Source of the DNA: Thiodiazotropha sp040507005
GTDB taxonomy: Bacteria > Pseudomonadota > Gammaproteobacteria > Chromatiales > Chromatiaceae
Length of the DNA: 64,000 nucleotides
NCBI GenBank assembly: GCA_040507005.1
Contig: JBEVVS010000053.1
Span: 7,424-71,423, forward strand
Direction of reading: 5' to 3'
The notes beneath the pieces were generated by a model. It saw only the letters and a program-made list of their open reading frames with translations. It was not told the DNA's origin and did not search any database. Both the position numbers and the translations under genes were made by a program. This document shows, piece by piece, positions 34,563 through 44,206 of this stretch (positions within the stretch are counted from its first letter, which is position 1; every line of letters begins with the position of its first letter).

Positions 34563-35585
34563 ATGAGTAAGCCAGTTACAATTGCATTGGATGCCATGGG
34601 AGGGGATGTCGGCACGGACGCGGTGATTCCGGCTGCCAGGGAATACCTCCGTGGTGATCGGGAGACCGCTCTGATTCTGGTTGGTGATGAGAAGCTGCTG
34701 AAAAAGAAGCTGGGGCCGCATCCGTTTGGAGAAAGATTGCGCATCAAGCATGCATCCGAAACGGTTGCCATGGATGAACTGCCCTCGAAAGCCCTGCGTA
34801 ATAAAAAAGACTCATCGATGCGTGTCGCCATAGATCTGGTGAAGAGCGGCGAAGCGAATGCTTGTGTCAGTGCCGGCAATACCGGTGCCCTGATGGCCAC
34901 CTCGCGCTTTGTTTTGAAGATGCTACCGAATATCGATCGGCCAGCGATCATCACAGCGCTGCCGTCAATTAGCGGTCAGACCTTTATGCTGGATCTTGGG
35001 GCAAACGTGGATTGCAGTGCCGAACACCTGTTTCAGTTTGCCGTTATGGGCAGTGAAACCGTGGCTGCAGTAACAGACATAGCCAACCCGCGAATCGGGC
35101 TATTAAATATCGGGCAGGAAGAGATCAAGGGCAACGAGCAGGTAAAAGAGGCGCACGAACTATTACTGCAAAGTTCGCTTAACTATGTCGGATATGTAGA
35201 GGGTGATGACATCTACCAAGGGGGGACGGATGTTATCGTTGCCGATGGCTTTGTAGGCAACATTGCACTAAAGAGTAGTGAAGGTGTAGCGAAGATGATT
35301 CGCCACTTCATGACTCTCGAGTTCAAAAAGAATCCAGTGACAATGCTTGCGGGCTTAATCGCCATGCCGGTATTGAGAGCCTTTCGCAAGCGTATCGATC
35401 ATCGGCGTTACAACGGCGCCAGCCTATTAGGATTGCGTGGCATCGTTATCAAAAGCCACGGTAGTGCAGACAAACTGGCCTTCATGAATGCCATAAGCAT
35501 TGCGCGCAAAGAGGTTTCGTGCGATATCCCGCACCGCATCGCTGAACAGGTTAAAAATCATCTGGATAAAAGGGAAATCGCTTGA
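34563..35585 (+). CDS. plsX: phosphate acyltransferase PlsX
   Basis: This 340-residue protein matches PlsX, which converts acyl-ACP and phosphate to acyl phosphate for phospholipid synthesis. The start IALDAMGGDVGTDAVIPAA, the ACVSAGNTGALMA segment and the late GASLLGLRGIVIKSHGSAD are family signatures. It works at the inner membrane surface with PlsY. It ends overlapping fabH by four bases. Confidence 0.97.
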   Translation: MSKPVTIALDAMGGDVGTDAVIPAAREYLRGDRETALILVGDEKLLKKKLGPHPFGERLRIKHASETVAMDELPSKALRNKKDSSMRVAIDLVKSGEANACVSAGNTGALMATSRFVLKMLPNIDRPAIITALPSISGQTFMLDLGANVDCSAEHLFQFAVMGSETVAAVTDIANPRIGLLNIGQEEIKGNEQVKEAHELLLQSSLNYVGYVEGDDIYQGGTDVIVADGFVGNIALKSSEGVAKMIRHFMTLEFKKNPVTMLAGLIAMPVLRAFRKRIDHRRYNGASLLGLRGIVIKSHGSADKLAFMNAISIARKEVSCDIPHRIAEQVKNHLDKREIA

Positions 35586-36550
35586 CCTATTCACGCATCA
35601 CAGGTACCGGTGGTTATCTTCCCGAGAAAGTTGTCACCAACAAGGACCTTGAAAAGATCGTCGATACCACGGATCAGTGGATCGTGGAGCGTACGGGTAT
35701 CCGTAAGCGTCATATCGCTGCGGAAGGTGAATATACCTGCGATCTTGCTGAGAAAGCCTCGCGCAAGGCCCTTGAGATGGCTGGTCTTGAGCCCAGCGAA
35801 ATCGACCTGATCGTTGTCGCGACGACCACCGCCGATCAGGTATTTCCCAGCACTGCCTGTCTCCTGCAGGCGCGTCTCGGCATTCGAGGACCTGCCGCCT
35901 TTGATGTTCAGGCGGTGTGCACCGGATTTGTTTATGCACTTGGTGTTGCCGATAATTTCATCCGCGCCGGAGCCGCGAAAAGAGCACTTGTGGTGGGTGC
36001 CGAAACTTTCTCCCGTATTCTCGACTGGAGCGATAGAAATACATGTGTGCTATTTGGCGACGGCGCCGGTGCGGTTGTAATCGAGGCGAGTGACGAACCC
36101 GGTATCATCTCGACCCACCTGCATGCGGACGGTGCCTATGAAAGCCTGCTGCGGGTTCCCACCGGGATCTCCAAAGGATATGACGAAGTGCGGCAAGGAA
36201 CGGCCTACGTCGAGATGCGGGGTAACGAGGTATTCAAGGTTGCAGTAACCACCTTGGGACGGATCGTGGATGAGACGCTGGCCGCGAATAACATGGAAAA
36301 GTCGGATATTGATTGGCTGATACCGCATCAAGCCAACATGAGAATCATCAACGCCACGGCGAGAAAACTGCAGACTCCGATGGATCGGGTAGTCGTTACC
36401 GTGGATGAACATGGCAATACTTCGGCGGCATCAGTACCCCTGGCATTGGATGTTGCGGTCAGAGATGGCCGAGTCAAGCGCGGCGAGACGATCCTCATGG
36501 AAGCATTTGGCGGTGGTTTTACCTGGGGTTCGGTGTTAGCGAAATTCTAG
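35582..36550 (+). CDS. fabH: beta-ketoacyl-ACP synthase III
   Basis: This 322-residue condensing enzyme has the catalytic Cys in DVQAVCTGFVYAL at about residue 112, the His in LIPHQANMRI at about 248 and the Asn in DEHGNTSAAS at about 278. It starts fatty-acid synthesis by condensing acetyl-CoA with malonyl-ACP. Its start overlaps the plsX stop by four bases, so the two are translationally coupled. Confidence 0.97.
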   Translation: MTYSRITGTGGYLPEKVVTNKDLEKIVDTTDQWIVERTGIRKRHIAAEGEYTCDLAEKASRKALEMAGLEPSEIDLIVVATTTADQVFPSTACLLQARLGIRGPAAFDVQAVCTGFVYALGVADNFIRAGAAKRALVVGAETFSRILDWSDRNTCVLFGDGAGAVVIEASDEPGIISTHLHADGAYESLLRVPTGISKGYDEVRQGTAYVEMRGNEVFKVAVTTLGRIVDETLAANNMEKSDIDWLIPHQANMRIINATARKLQTPMDRVVVTVDEHGNTSAASVPLALDVAVRDGRVKRGETILMEAFGGGFTWGSVLAKF

Positions 36551-36568
36551 GGGTTGAAATTTGAATCT

Positions 36569-37507
36569 ATGAGTAATTCATTCGCTATCGTATTTCCTGG
36601 GCAGGGATCGCAATCCATCGGCATGTTGAGTGAACTGGCAGATGCCCATGCTATCGTCAGGCAAACCTACGCGGAGGCGGCGGAGGTCCTTGGTTATGAC
36701 CTCTGGGATCTCATCCAGCAAGGTCCTGAGGAACAGCTCAATCAGACCATGAAAACCCAACCTGCAATGCTCGCTGCCGGCGTTGCTGTGTGGCGGACCT
36801 GGATAGATCAGGGTGGAGCCGACCCGCAGCTTATGGCGGGACACAGTTTGGGAGAGTATACCGCCCTGGTCTGTGCGGGCGCGTTAGAGTTTTCCGCTGC
36901 GGTCAAACTTGTGGCAGAGCGGGGTCGCTTTATGCAGGAGGCGGTACCCGAGGGCAGCGGTGGTATGGCGGCGATCCTGGGGCTCGATGATGAAAAGGTC
37001 AAAGCGGTCTGTTCCCAAGCGGCAACTGGCGACGTGGTTGAGGCGGTGAATTTCAACTCCCCGGGGCAGGTTGTCATTGCCGGTGACAAGGCGGCTGTGG
37101 AGCGGGCCTGTGGACTTGCCAAAGAGGCAGGTGCGAAGCGGGCATTGCCACTGCCGGTGAGTGTGCCATCCCATTGCGCATTGATGAAACCAGCTGCAGA
37201 ACGTTTGGGTCAACTGCTCAGTGAGACAGCTATCAACTCACCCACAATTGCTGTTATTCACAACGCCAGCGTCGAATTCGCGGCTGATCCCGGATCAATA
37301 CAAGCGCAACTCGAAGCGCAGCTCTACAGTCCGGTACGCTGGGTGGAGACGGTACAGAAGATGGCAGCCTCCGGTATCTCCAATCTGCTTGAGGCTGGCC
37401 CCGGTAAGGTGCTTGCCGGCTTGACCAAAAGAATCGATCGCCAGCTTGTCGGACTGCCTCTGTTTGACAGCAAAAGCCTGACCCAAGCCCTGGAGGAATT
37501 GAAATGA
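36569..37507 (+). CDS. fabD: malonyl-CoA:ACP transacylase
   Basis: The ATG at 36569 is preferred over an in-frame TTG at 36554. The 312-residue product has the oxyanion motif FPGQGSQ near the N-terminus, the active-site Ser in GHSLGEYTAL at about residue 92 and the catalytic His in VPSHCALM at about 200. It moves malonyl groups from CoA to ACP, supplying FabH and FabF. It lies between fabH and fabG. Confidence 0.96.
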   Translation: MSNSFAIVFPGQGSQSIGMLSELADAHAIVRQTYAEAAEVLGYDLWDLIQQGPEEQLNQTMKTQPAMLAAGVAVWRTWIDQGGADPQLMAGHSLGEYTALVCAGALEFSAAVKLVAERGRFMQEAVPEGSGGMAAILGLDDEKVKAVCSQAATGDVVEAVNFNSPGQVVIAGDKAAVERACGLAKEAGAKRALPLPVSVPSHCALMKPAAERLGQLLSETAINSPTIAVIHNASVEFAADPGSIQAQLEAQLYSPVRWVETVQKMAASGISNLLEAGPGKVLAGLTKRIDRQLVGLPLFDSKSLTQALEELK

Positions 37508-38247
37508 ACCTGGAAAACGAAATAGCACTGGTAACAGGTGCCAGCCGAGGCATTGGTGCCGCCATAGCCGATGCCATTGCAACGGCGGGGGCGACAGTGA
37601 TCGGCACGGCGACTTCCGACAAGGGGGCGCAGGGGATAACGCAACGCTTTGAGTCTGCGGGCCAAGCGGGTTGTGGCATGGTGCTGAATGTCACTGAAGC
37701 CAAATCCATCGATAGCCTTATCGAGGCGGTGAATAAAGATTACGGCGCTCCGACGATTTTGGTGAACAATGCCGGTATCACCCGTGACAATCTTTTGATG
37801 CGCATGAAAGACGAGGAGTGGGAGGCGATTATCAATACCAATTTAAGCTCCGTGTTTCGTCTTAGCAAGGCGGTGTTGCGAGGCATGATGAAGGCGCGAA
37901 AAGGCCGTATAATCAACATCTCATCCGTGGTGGGCGTGATGGGGAATGCGGGTCAAAGCAACTATGCCGCTGCCAAGGCCGGGATTCATGGGTTTACCCG
38001 TTCTCTCGCTAGAGAAGTTGGATCGAGAGGGATCACGGTCAATTCCGTGGCGCCCGGTTTTATCGAGACCGATATGACAAAAGAGTTACCTGAAGCTCAA
38101 CGCAAGAGTCTCGAAGAGAATATCCCTTTGCACAAACTGGGGTTACCCGAGGATATCGCCAATGCTGTGTTGTTCCTGGCGGCAGAGTCTGGACGATATA
38201 TCACTGGTGAAACACTCCATGTAAATGGCGGAATGTACATGAGTTGA
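37504..38247 (+). CDS. fabG: 3-oxoacyl-ACP reductase
   Basis: This 247-residue short-chain dehydrogenase has the NADPH motif TGASRGIG at about residue 12, NNAGITRDNL at about 87 and the catalytic YAAAK at about 152-156 with Ser at about 139. It reduces beta-ketoacyl-ACP in fatty-acid elongation. The start overlaps the fabD stop by four bases. Confidence 0.97.
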   Translation: MNLENEIALVTGASRGIGAAIADAIATAGATVIGTATSDKGAQGITQRFESAGQAGCGMVLNVTEAKSIDSLIEAVNKDYGAPTILVNNAGITRDNLLMRMKDEEWEAIINTNLSSVFRLSKAVLRGMMKARKGRIINISSVVGVMGNAGQSNYAAAKAGIHGFTRSLAREVGSRGITVNSVAPGFIETDMTKELPEAQRKSLEENIPLHKLGLPEDIANAVLFLAAESGRYITGETLHVNGGMYMS

Positions 38248-38444
38248 TAAGACAAGGCCTTGAGTATGTCCTAACAATCAACATTAACTAACAAAAATAA
38301 ATCTATGTAATTTATACAAATATATACTCAATTAATGGTGTAATCCCTATCAGAGGATTGCGCTTTTCTCAACTGTGGTTTGTTACTACAATACCGCATC
38401 GGTCCTTTTCGAGGCCGTCGGATAATGCAGAGGAAATTAATAAC

Positions 38445-38678
38445 ATGAGCGATGTCGTAGAACGAGTTCGTAAAATTGTCGTAGAACAACTAGGCGTGAA
38501 GGAAGAAGAGGTAACCTTAGAGGCCTCTTTTGTCGATGATCTTGGCGCTGACTCTCTCGACACTGTGGAATTGGTAATGGCCCTCGAAGAGGAATTCGAA
38601 ACCGAGATTCCTGATGAGGAGGCTGAAAAGATTACAACTGTTCAGCTTGCTGTCGATTACATCAACGAACACAGTTAA
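38445..38678 (+). CDS. acpP: acyl carrier protein
   Basis: The 77-residue product starts at 38445 behind AGAGGAAAT. It has the phosphopantetheine Ser in LGADSLDTVEL and the acidic helix EEEFETEIPDEEAEK. It carries growing acyl chains in fatty-acid synthesis. The gene has about 200 bases of leader after fabG, which may hold its own promoter, and is followed by a hairpin before fabF. Confidence 0.98.
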   Translation: MSDVVERVRKIVVEQLGVKEEEVTLEASFVDDLGADSLDTVELVMALEEEFETEIPDEEAEKITTVQLAVDYINEHS

Positions 38679-38707
38679 TCTTTAGCCAAAGATTTTTCAA
38701 TCTTCGT

Positions 38708-38757
38708 AGGCCGCCACGCTCTATCATTTGAAAGAGGCGCGGCCTTTTGCTTTTCAG
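38708..38757 (+). terminator. probable terminator/attenuator between acpP and fabF
   Basis: A stem of AGGCCGC with GCGGCCT, partly extended by CTC/GAG, is followed by TTTTGCTTTT. It lies 30 bases after the acpP stop. acpP is usually expressed far above its neighbours, which fits partial termination here. Confidence 0.6.
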
Positions 38758-38790
38758 CAATACCACTCATTTTTTCGGGGGTAGTCATAT

Positions 38791-40032
38791 ATGACTGCAA
38801 GAAGGGTCGTCGTTACGGGTTTAGGCATGGTGTCACCTGTAGGACTGGATATTCCTACCTCATGGGAGAATATTCAGGCCGGCAAGAGTGGTATTCAACC
38901 CATCACCCATTTTGATGTTGAATCATTCTCGACCCAGTTTGGTGGTCCCATCTATGGCTTCGAGATTACAGACTACATAGCGAAAAAAGAAGCCAAGAAA
39001 ATGGATAAGTTTATCCATTACGGTATTGCTGCGGGTATACAGGCGATCAAGGATGCTGGGCTTGAAGTGACAGAGGAGAATGCCGACCGAATTGGCGTTC
39101 TGATCGGTTCCGGAATCGGTGGAATCACCGGTATCGAAAACAGCTATCAGTCCTACCTGGATGGTGGTCCGCGTAAAATCTCACCCTTTTTCGTGCCCTC
39201 GAGCATCATCAACATGGTCTCAGGAAACCTCTCTATCATGTATGGGTTGAAGGGGCCGAACTACTCCATCGTCTCCGCATGCAGCAGCGGTGCCCACAGC
39301 ATTGCCGAGGCGGCAATGATGATTCGTTATGGTCGCACCGATGTGATGATTGCCGGTGGCGCGGAGATGGCTACCTCTCCGGTGGGCCTTGGCGGATTCG
39401 CTGCAGCCCGCGCACTCTCCCGTCGCAATGACGATCCTCAGGGCGCCAGTCGTCCCTGGGACAAGGACCGGGACGGTTTTGTGCTCAGCGATGGCGCCGG
39501 TGTGGTGGTCCTGGAGGAGTACGAGCAAGCCAAGGCGCGTGGCGCCAAGATCTATGCGGAGCTGGCCGGGATCGGTATGAACTCCGATGCCTATCACATG
39601 ACCGCCCCTTCGGTGGACGGTTCCGGGGCTGCCAAGTGCATGCAGTTGGCACTTGAGGATGGTGGTATCAACATGGATGAGGTCGATTACATCAATGCTC
39701 ATGGGACATCCACCCCGGCCGGTGACGTGGCGGAGACAATGGCTGTGAAACGCGCTTTCGGTGATCACGCCTATAAGCTGTGTGTCAGCTCCACCAAGTC
39801 GATGACAGGCCACATGCTGGGCGCAGCGGGAGGTGCGGAGGCGGTCTATACCATCCTTGCGCTCCACCACCAGGTTGTGCCTCCCACCATCAATCTGCAA
39901 AACCAGGATCCGCAGTGCGACTTGGACTATGTGCCCAACACCGCGAGGGAGATGAAACTGGATGTGGTGATATCCAACTCTTTCGGATTTGGCGGCACCA
40001 ACGGTACCCTGGCTTTTCGTCGCCTGACCTGA
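38791..40032 (+). CDS. fabF: beta-ketoacyl-ACP synthase II
   Basis: This 413-residue condensing enzyme has the catalytic Cys in SIVSACSSGAHS at about residue 163 and the two His in YINAHGTSTPAGD (about 304) and STKSMTGHMLGAAGG (about 341). It elongates acyl-ACP, including the step that makes cis-vaccenate in E. coli. It follows acpP after a partial terminator. Confidence 0.97.
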   Translation: MTARRVVVTGLGMVSPVGLDIPTSWENIQAGKSGIQPITHFDVESFSTQFGGPIYGFEITDYIAKKEAKKMDKFIHYGIAAGIQAIKDAGLEVTEENADRIGVLIGSGIGGITGIENSYQSYLDGGPRKISPFFVPSSIINMVSGNLSIMYGLKGPNYSIVSACSSGAHSIAEAAMMIRYGRTDVMIAGGAEMATSPVGLGGFAAARALSRRNDDPQGASRPWDKDRDGFVLSDGAGVVVLEEYEQAKARGAKIYAELAGIGMNSDAYHMTAPSVDGSGAAKCMQLALEDGGINMDEVDYINAHGTSTPAGDVAETMAVKRAFGDHAYKLCVSSTKSMTGHMLGAAGGAEAVYTILALHHQVVPPTINLQNQDPQCDLDYVPNTAREMKLDVVISNSFGFGGTNGTLAFRRLT

Positions 40033-40045
40033 GGACGATGGCTCA

Positions 40046-40861
40046 TTGCTGATTAACGGCAAACCTGGTGAGCGGATAGATTGCTCTGATCGTGGCCTGC
40101 AATATGGCGATGGTCTATTCGAGACATTGGCTGTCTACCAGGGGCGTCCCGCACAATGGCAGCGGCATATCACCCGGCTCAATTACGGCGAGTCGGTTCT
40201 CGGTCTGCCTGCAACAGATAAACAACTGCTCAAACAAGAGGCATTATCGCTCTGTGCGGGGCAGGATCGAGCAGTATTAAAGATTATTCTCACCCGTGGC
40301 AGCGGGGGCAGGGGTTATGCGATACCGACTCTGTGCACACCTCAGCGCCTACTCAGCCTCCATCCCTGGCCGGATTATCCACAAGCCTGGTACAGCGAAG
40401 GTCTCCGTCTCGGCGTCTGTCAGACCCGAATCGGTCGAAACAGCCAGCTCGCAGGTTTAAAACACCTGAATCGTCTGGAACAGGTGCTGGCCCGCAGTGA
40501 GTGTCAGGATGCACAGCTGGATGAGTGCCTGATGTTGGATGAACGGGAACAGGTGATTTGTGGCAGCCAAAGCAACCTTTTCATGATACGGGAGGGTATC
40601 CTCTACACTCCCGACTTGAGCCATTCTGGTATAGCGGGAGTAGTCAGAGAGCTGGTGATCGAAATCGCCGAAGAGCTCTCAATGCCGTTGCAGATCACTG
40701 AGTTGGATGTGCAAAGTCTACTCAATGCCGATGCCCTTTTTATGACCAATTCTTTGATGGGATTTACTCCAGTCGCGGAGTTTAATAAACAACGCTATGA
40801 TTTGGATATCATACCGCTCGAGTTGCGCAGGCGAGTAGAGCGTGCATGCATGGCATCATAG
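40046..40861 (+). CDS. pabC: aminodeoxychorismate lyase
   Basis: This 271-residue PLP class IV enzyme starts at TTG. It opens with LINGKPGERIDCSDRGLQYGDGLFET (seen in pieces: DRGLQYGDGLFET), and the PLP Lys is in LAGLKHLNRLEQVLAR at about residue 140. It converts 4-amino-4-deoxychorismate to 4-aminobenzoate for folate. It lies between fabF and mltG, as in many Gammaproteobacteria. Confidence 0.95.
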   Translation: MLINGKPGERIDCSDRGLQYGDGLFETLAVYQGRPAQWQRHITRLNYGESVLGLPATDKQLLKQEALSLCAGQDRAVLKIILTRGSGGRGYAIPTLCTPQRLLSLHPWPDYPQAWYSEGLRLGVCQTRIGRNSQLAGLKHLNRLEQVLARSECQDAQLDECLMLDEREQVICGSQSNLFMIREGILYTPDLSHSGIAGVVRELVIEIAEELSMPLQITELDVQSLLNADALFMTNSLMGFTPVAEFNKQRYDLDIIPLELRRRVERACMAS

Positions 40862-40985
40862 CCTTATGCCACTCCCTTCCCATCGCTGTGGTATCCGGCT
40901 TCACCCCAGGCTTTTTTCCAGTAGAATGGGATTATGCGTAAGGTCTATGCTTCACTGCGAATTTGTAAACTCAGCCTGGTGAGAA

Positions 40986-41987
40986 ATGCGGGTTAATCGA
41001 CTCCTCGGAACCCTTATCTTCGTTGTCAGTATCCTGCTTGCCTGGGGCTGGATGGAGTATGAAGGTTTCATCAACAACAGACTCAATCTGCCTGAGGAGG
41101 GGATCACCTATATTCTGCAACCGGGAATGACGGTAAGAAGCCTGGCGGATGATCTGCAGCAACGGGGTGTACTCGAAAAACCGTTGTTGTTGCGATTCGT
41201 TGCCCGTTGGCAGGGACAAGCGAGCAGACTCAAGGCCGGTGAGTATTTCCTGCCCGCGGACACAACACCACCGAAGCTGCTGGAAATCCTCAGTTCCTCT
41301 CAGGTGGTTCAGTATGCACTCACCATCATTGAAGGCTGGACCTTCGAACAGATGATGCAGGCGATCAGAAATAACCCTATATTGATACCCACCTTGAAAG
41401 ATGTCGCCAATGACCAGGTGATGCAACACCTCGGTTTCGGTGACCTGCACCCCGAGGGGCGTTTCTATCCGGATACCTATCACTTTCCGCGAGGTACCAG
41501 TGACGAGGCGTTTCTCAAACGCGCTTACAAGCGCATGCAGGCGGTACTTGAGCAGGCCTGGCAGCAAAGACAAAAAAAACTGCCACTGAAAAATTCCTAT
41601 GAGGCACTCATCCTGGCCTCGATTATCGAACGTGAGACCGGTTTGCCAGATGAGCGGGGCAAGATAGCAGGCGTTTTTACCAGACGGTTAGAAAAGGGCA
41701 TGTTGTTGCAGACCGATCCCACGGTGATCTACGGCATGGGCGATAGTTTTGATGGCAATATCCGCAAGCGGGATCTCACCCGTGACACTCCCTACAACAC
41801 CTATCTGCATAAGGGACTGACACCCACACCGATTGCCATGCCCAGCGGTGCGGCGATTCATGCGGCACTGCATCCGCAAGATGGCAAATCACTCTATTTC
41901 GTTGCTACCGGGGATGGCGGACACTATTTCTCGGCAACACTCGAGGAGCACAACCGGGCGGTACGCAAGTATCAGTTGAAGAGATAA
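40986..41987 (+). CDS. mltG: endolytic murein transglycosylase MltG
   Basis: This 333-residue YceG-family protein has one N-terminal membrane helix (about residues 5-22) and a LysM-like segment. The catalytic region follows at about 200-230, with Glu in ASIIERETGLPDERGKIAGV and then RLEKGMLLQTDPTVIYG. It cuts nascent glycan strands and helps to set peptidoglycan chain length. It precedes tmk by 14 bases. Confidence 0.96.
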   Translation: MRVNRLLGTLIFVVSILLAWGWMEYEGFINNRLNLPEEGITYILQPGMTVRSLADDLQQRGVLEKPLLLRFVARWQGQASRLKAGEYFLPADTTPPKLLEILSSSQVVQYALTIIEGWTFEQMMQAIRNNPILIPTLKDVANDQVMQHLGFGDLHPEGRFYPDTYHFPRGTSDEAFLKRAYKRMQAVLEQAWQQRQKKLPLKNSYEALILASIIERETGLPDERGKIAGVFTRRLEKGMLLQTDPTVIYGMGDSFDGNIRKRDLTRDTPYNTYLHKGLTPTPIAMPSGAAIHAALHPQDGKSLYFVATGDGGHYFSATLEEHNRAVRKYQLKR

Positions 41988-42001
41988 ACGAAACCAAGCT
42001 G

Positions 42002-42637
42002 ATGGCAAGAGGAAGATTCATTACAGTTGAGGGTGGTGAAGGCGCGGGAAAGAGCAGCAACCTGGCGTTTATTCAAACCCAGCTCGAAGCCGCCGGTAAA
42101 CAGGTATTGTTCACCCGGGAACCGGGAGGAACACCCCTGGGTGAGGCAATTCGTGAACTCCTTTTAGGACACAAGCACACTGGGATGGCGGATGATACGG
42201 AGTTGCTGCTGATGTTCGCCGCCCGTGCCGAGCATCTTCAGCAAAAGATCCTTCCGGCCCTGGAGCAGGGGATATGGGTGTTGTGCGATCGCTTCACCGA
42301 TGCAAGTTTTGCCTATCAGGGGGCTGGTAGGGGGCTCTCCCTTGAAAAGATTGCAGAACTGCAGAAGTTTGTTCAGGGAGAATTGCGCCCGGATCTGACC
42401 CTTCTCCTCGACTTGCCGGTGGAGTTAGGCTTGCAGCGTGCCGGAGAACGCTCCGAGCCCGATCGGTTTGAGCGAGAAACGCAAGATTTTTTCGAACGGG
42501 TGAGAAGCGGTTATTTACAGATCGCAAGGGAGGAACCGGGACGCGTGCGAGTCATCGATGCAGCGCCGGAATTGTCACAGGTTCAGCAGCAGATCTCAGC
42601 GACGATTGGTCACTATCTGGAGAGTCTGGATGAGTGA
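42002..42637 (+). CDS. tmk: thymidylate kinase
   Basis: This 211-residue protein has a P-loop in VEGGEGAGKSSN near the N-terminus, the DRF motif in CDRFTDASFAYQGAGRG and a Lid region with basic residues. It phosphorylates dTMP to dTDP for DNA synthesis. It overlaps holB by eight bases. Confidence 0.97.
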   Translation: MARGRFITVEGGEGAGKSSNLAFIQTQLEAAGKQVLFTREPGGTPLGEAIRELLLGHKHTGMADDTELLLMFAARAEHLQQKILPALEQGIWVLCDRFTDASFAYQGAGRGLSLEKIAELQKFVQGELRPDLTLLLDLPVELGLQRAGERSEPDRFERETQDFFERVRSGYLQIAREEPGRVRVIDAAPELSQVQQQISATIGHYLESLDE

Positions 42638-43634
42638 TTTACGCTATCAACGGCTGCCCTGGCAAGAGGCTCAGTGGCGTTTGCTGCAGCAAGCCCTGAA
42701 CCAGGAGCGGTTGCCCCATGCACTGCTACTCTCCGGTCCTCCCGGATTGGGCAAGGAGCAGTTCATGCTCAGTTTTGCCCAGTCCCTGTTGTGCACGGAT
42801 AGAGAGAGTGACGGCCTCGCCTGCGGGGTCTGCCGACATTGCCAACTGCTGCAGAGTGGTAGTCATCCTGACTTCAGATGGCTGAGACCGGATGAGGAGA
42901 GCAAAAGCGGCGAGATAACGATTGAGGCGATACGCAACCTGACCGCCAGTGCCTCGCTAACTGCCCATGGGGGTTCTTATAAGGTTATCGCGGTAGAGCC
43001 GGCGCATCGCATGAACAATGCCGCGGCGAACAGTCTGCTCAAGACCCTGGAAGAGCCTACACCGGGGACAGTGATAATGCTCCTGAGCGATCAGCCTGGC
43101 AGGCTTCTTCCTACCATACGCAGCCGTTGTCAGGGTATTCAGTTCCTGCCTCCGGATAGGTCAGAGTCCGTTCCGTGGCTGCGTGAAAAGATCAACCATG
43201 AGGATCCGGAGCTAATTTTGACCCTGGCAAACGGTGCCCCGCTCAAGGCCCTCCAGCTGGACAACAGCGAACTGATGAAGGCCCGTCGCGAGATGTTGAG
43301 CGGTTTTTTACAGCTCCCAGGGGGGAAGCGGGATCCGGTCAGCCTGGCAAGGGTATGGGGTGGTTTCGAGAGGAAACTGCTATTGGAGTGGTTGGCGGGA
43401 TGGGTGATCGACCTGATCCGTCTTCGTGAAGGAGTAGATAGCGAACTTCTCTTCAACCGAGATCTCACTCAAGCTTTGCAGAAAGCGGCCGACAAGTTAA
43501 ACTCGAAGGCCCTTCATGGCTATCTGCTCCAGGTCTATGCGGCCAGGAGGAGTGTGGAGAGTAACCTAAACCCGCAGTTGGTCTTGGAAAAGTTGCTGAT
43601 TTCCTGGTCTGATTGCGCTAAACGGGCAAACTAG
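42630..43634 (+). CDS. holB: DNA polymerase III delta-prime subunit
   Basis: The ATG at 42630 lies inside the end of tmk; a longer upstream frame has no homology. The 334-residue product has the Walker A-like LLSGPPGLGKEQF, zinc-binding Cys residues in CTDRESDGLACGVCRHC and the clamp-loader sensor region (NNAAANSLLKTLEEPTPGT). It is part of the clamp loader that puts the sliding clamp on DNA. The tmk-holB-pilZ order is standard. Confidence 0.95.
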   Translation: MSDLRYQRLPWQEAQWRLLQQALNQERLPHALLLSGPPGLGKEQFMLSFAQSLLCTDRESDGLACGVCRHCQLLQSGSHPDFRWLRPDEESKSGEITIEAIRNLTASASLTAHGGSYKVIAVEPAHRMNNAAANSLLKTLEEPTPGTVIMLLSDQPGRLLPTIRSRCQGIQFLPPDRSESVPWLREKINHEDPELILTLANGAPLKALQLDNSELMKARREMLSGFLQLPGGKRDPVSLARVWGGFERKLLLEWLAGWVIDLIRLREGVDSELLFNRDLTQALQKAADKLNSKALHGYLLQVYAARRSVESNLNPQLVLEKLLISWSDCAKRAN

Positions 43635-43652
43635 ATAGAGACCGAGAACCCT

Positions 43653-44000
43653 ATGCCAGGCGGACCTAAACAGGGCATACTATCGCTGACCATCAAGGAT
43701 AAAAACGCCTTGTATGCGGCCTATATGCAATTTGTTGAATTTGGGGGGCTTTTTATCCCTACCACCAAGCAGTACCGGCTGGGTGACGAGGTCTTTATGC
43801 TGCTGACGCTGATGGATGAGACAGAGCGCCTGCCGGTAGCTGGAAAGATTATCTGGATTACCCCCGTGGGCGCCGAAGGCAATAGGGCAGCCGGTATCGG
43901 TGTCCAGTTCAGCGACCAGGACGGTGGTGCCGCACGCAACAAGATCGAGACCTATCTTGCCGGTGCCTTGAAATCGGATCGACCCACCCATACACTTTGA
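43653..44000 (+). CDS. PilZ domain protein
   Basis: This 115-residue protein is a small PilZ-family protein like P. aeruginosa PilZ, encoded beside holB. It has the region GGLFIPTTKQYRLGDEVFML and the DETERLPVAGKIIWITP strand pattern, but no RxxxR c-di-GMP motif at its N-terminus, as in type IV pilus PilZ, which acts by protein contacts. A role in type IV pilus function is inferred from family position. Confidence 0.92.
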   Translation: MPGGPKQGILSLTIKDKNALYAAYMQFVEFGGLFIPTTKQYRLGDEVFMLLTLMDETERLPVAGKIIWITPVGAEGNRAAGIGVQFSDQDGGAARNKIETYLAGALKSDRPTHTL

Positions 44001-44206
44001 TTCTCACCTGCCTAGATATTGAGCTTGTCATCCAACCATGGGCGAGATGACTAACTGAGCAACGAAGAAGTCTGAGCGCAGACAAATCTCAGCACCACAC
44101 TAACGCTGCTGATGAATCTCCTACCTAGGCATATATATTCCGAGCTGAGTTCGTAGATGGGATTGCAACCCCCTCAAATAAACGGTAACCACGACGGAAA
44201 ACTTGC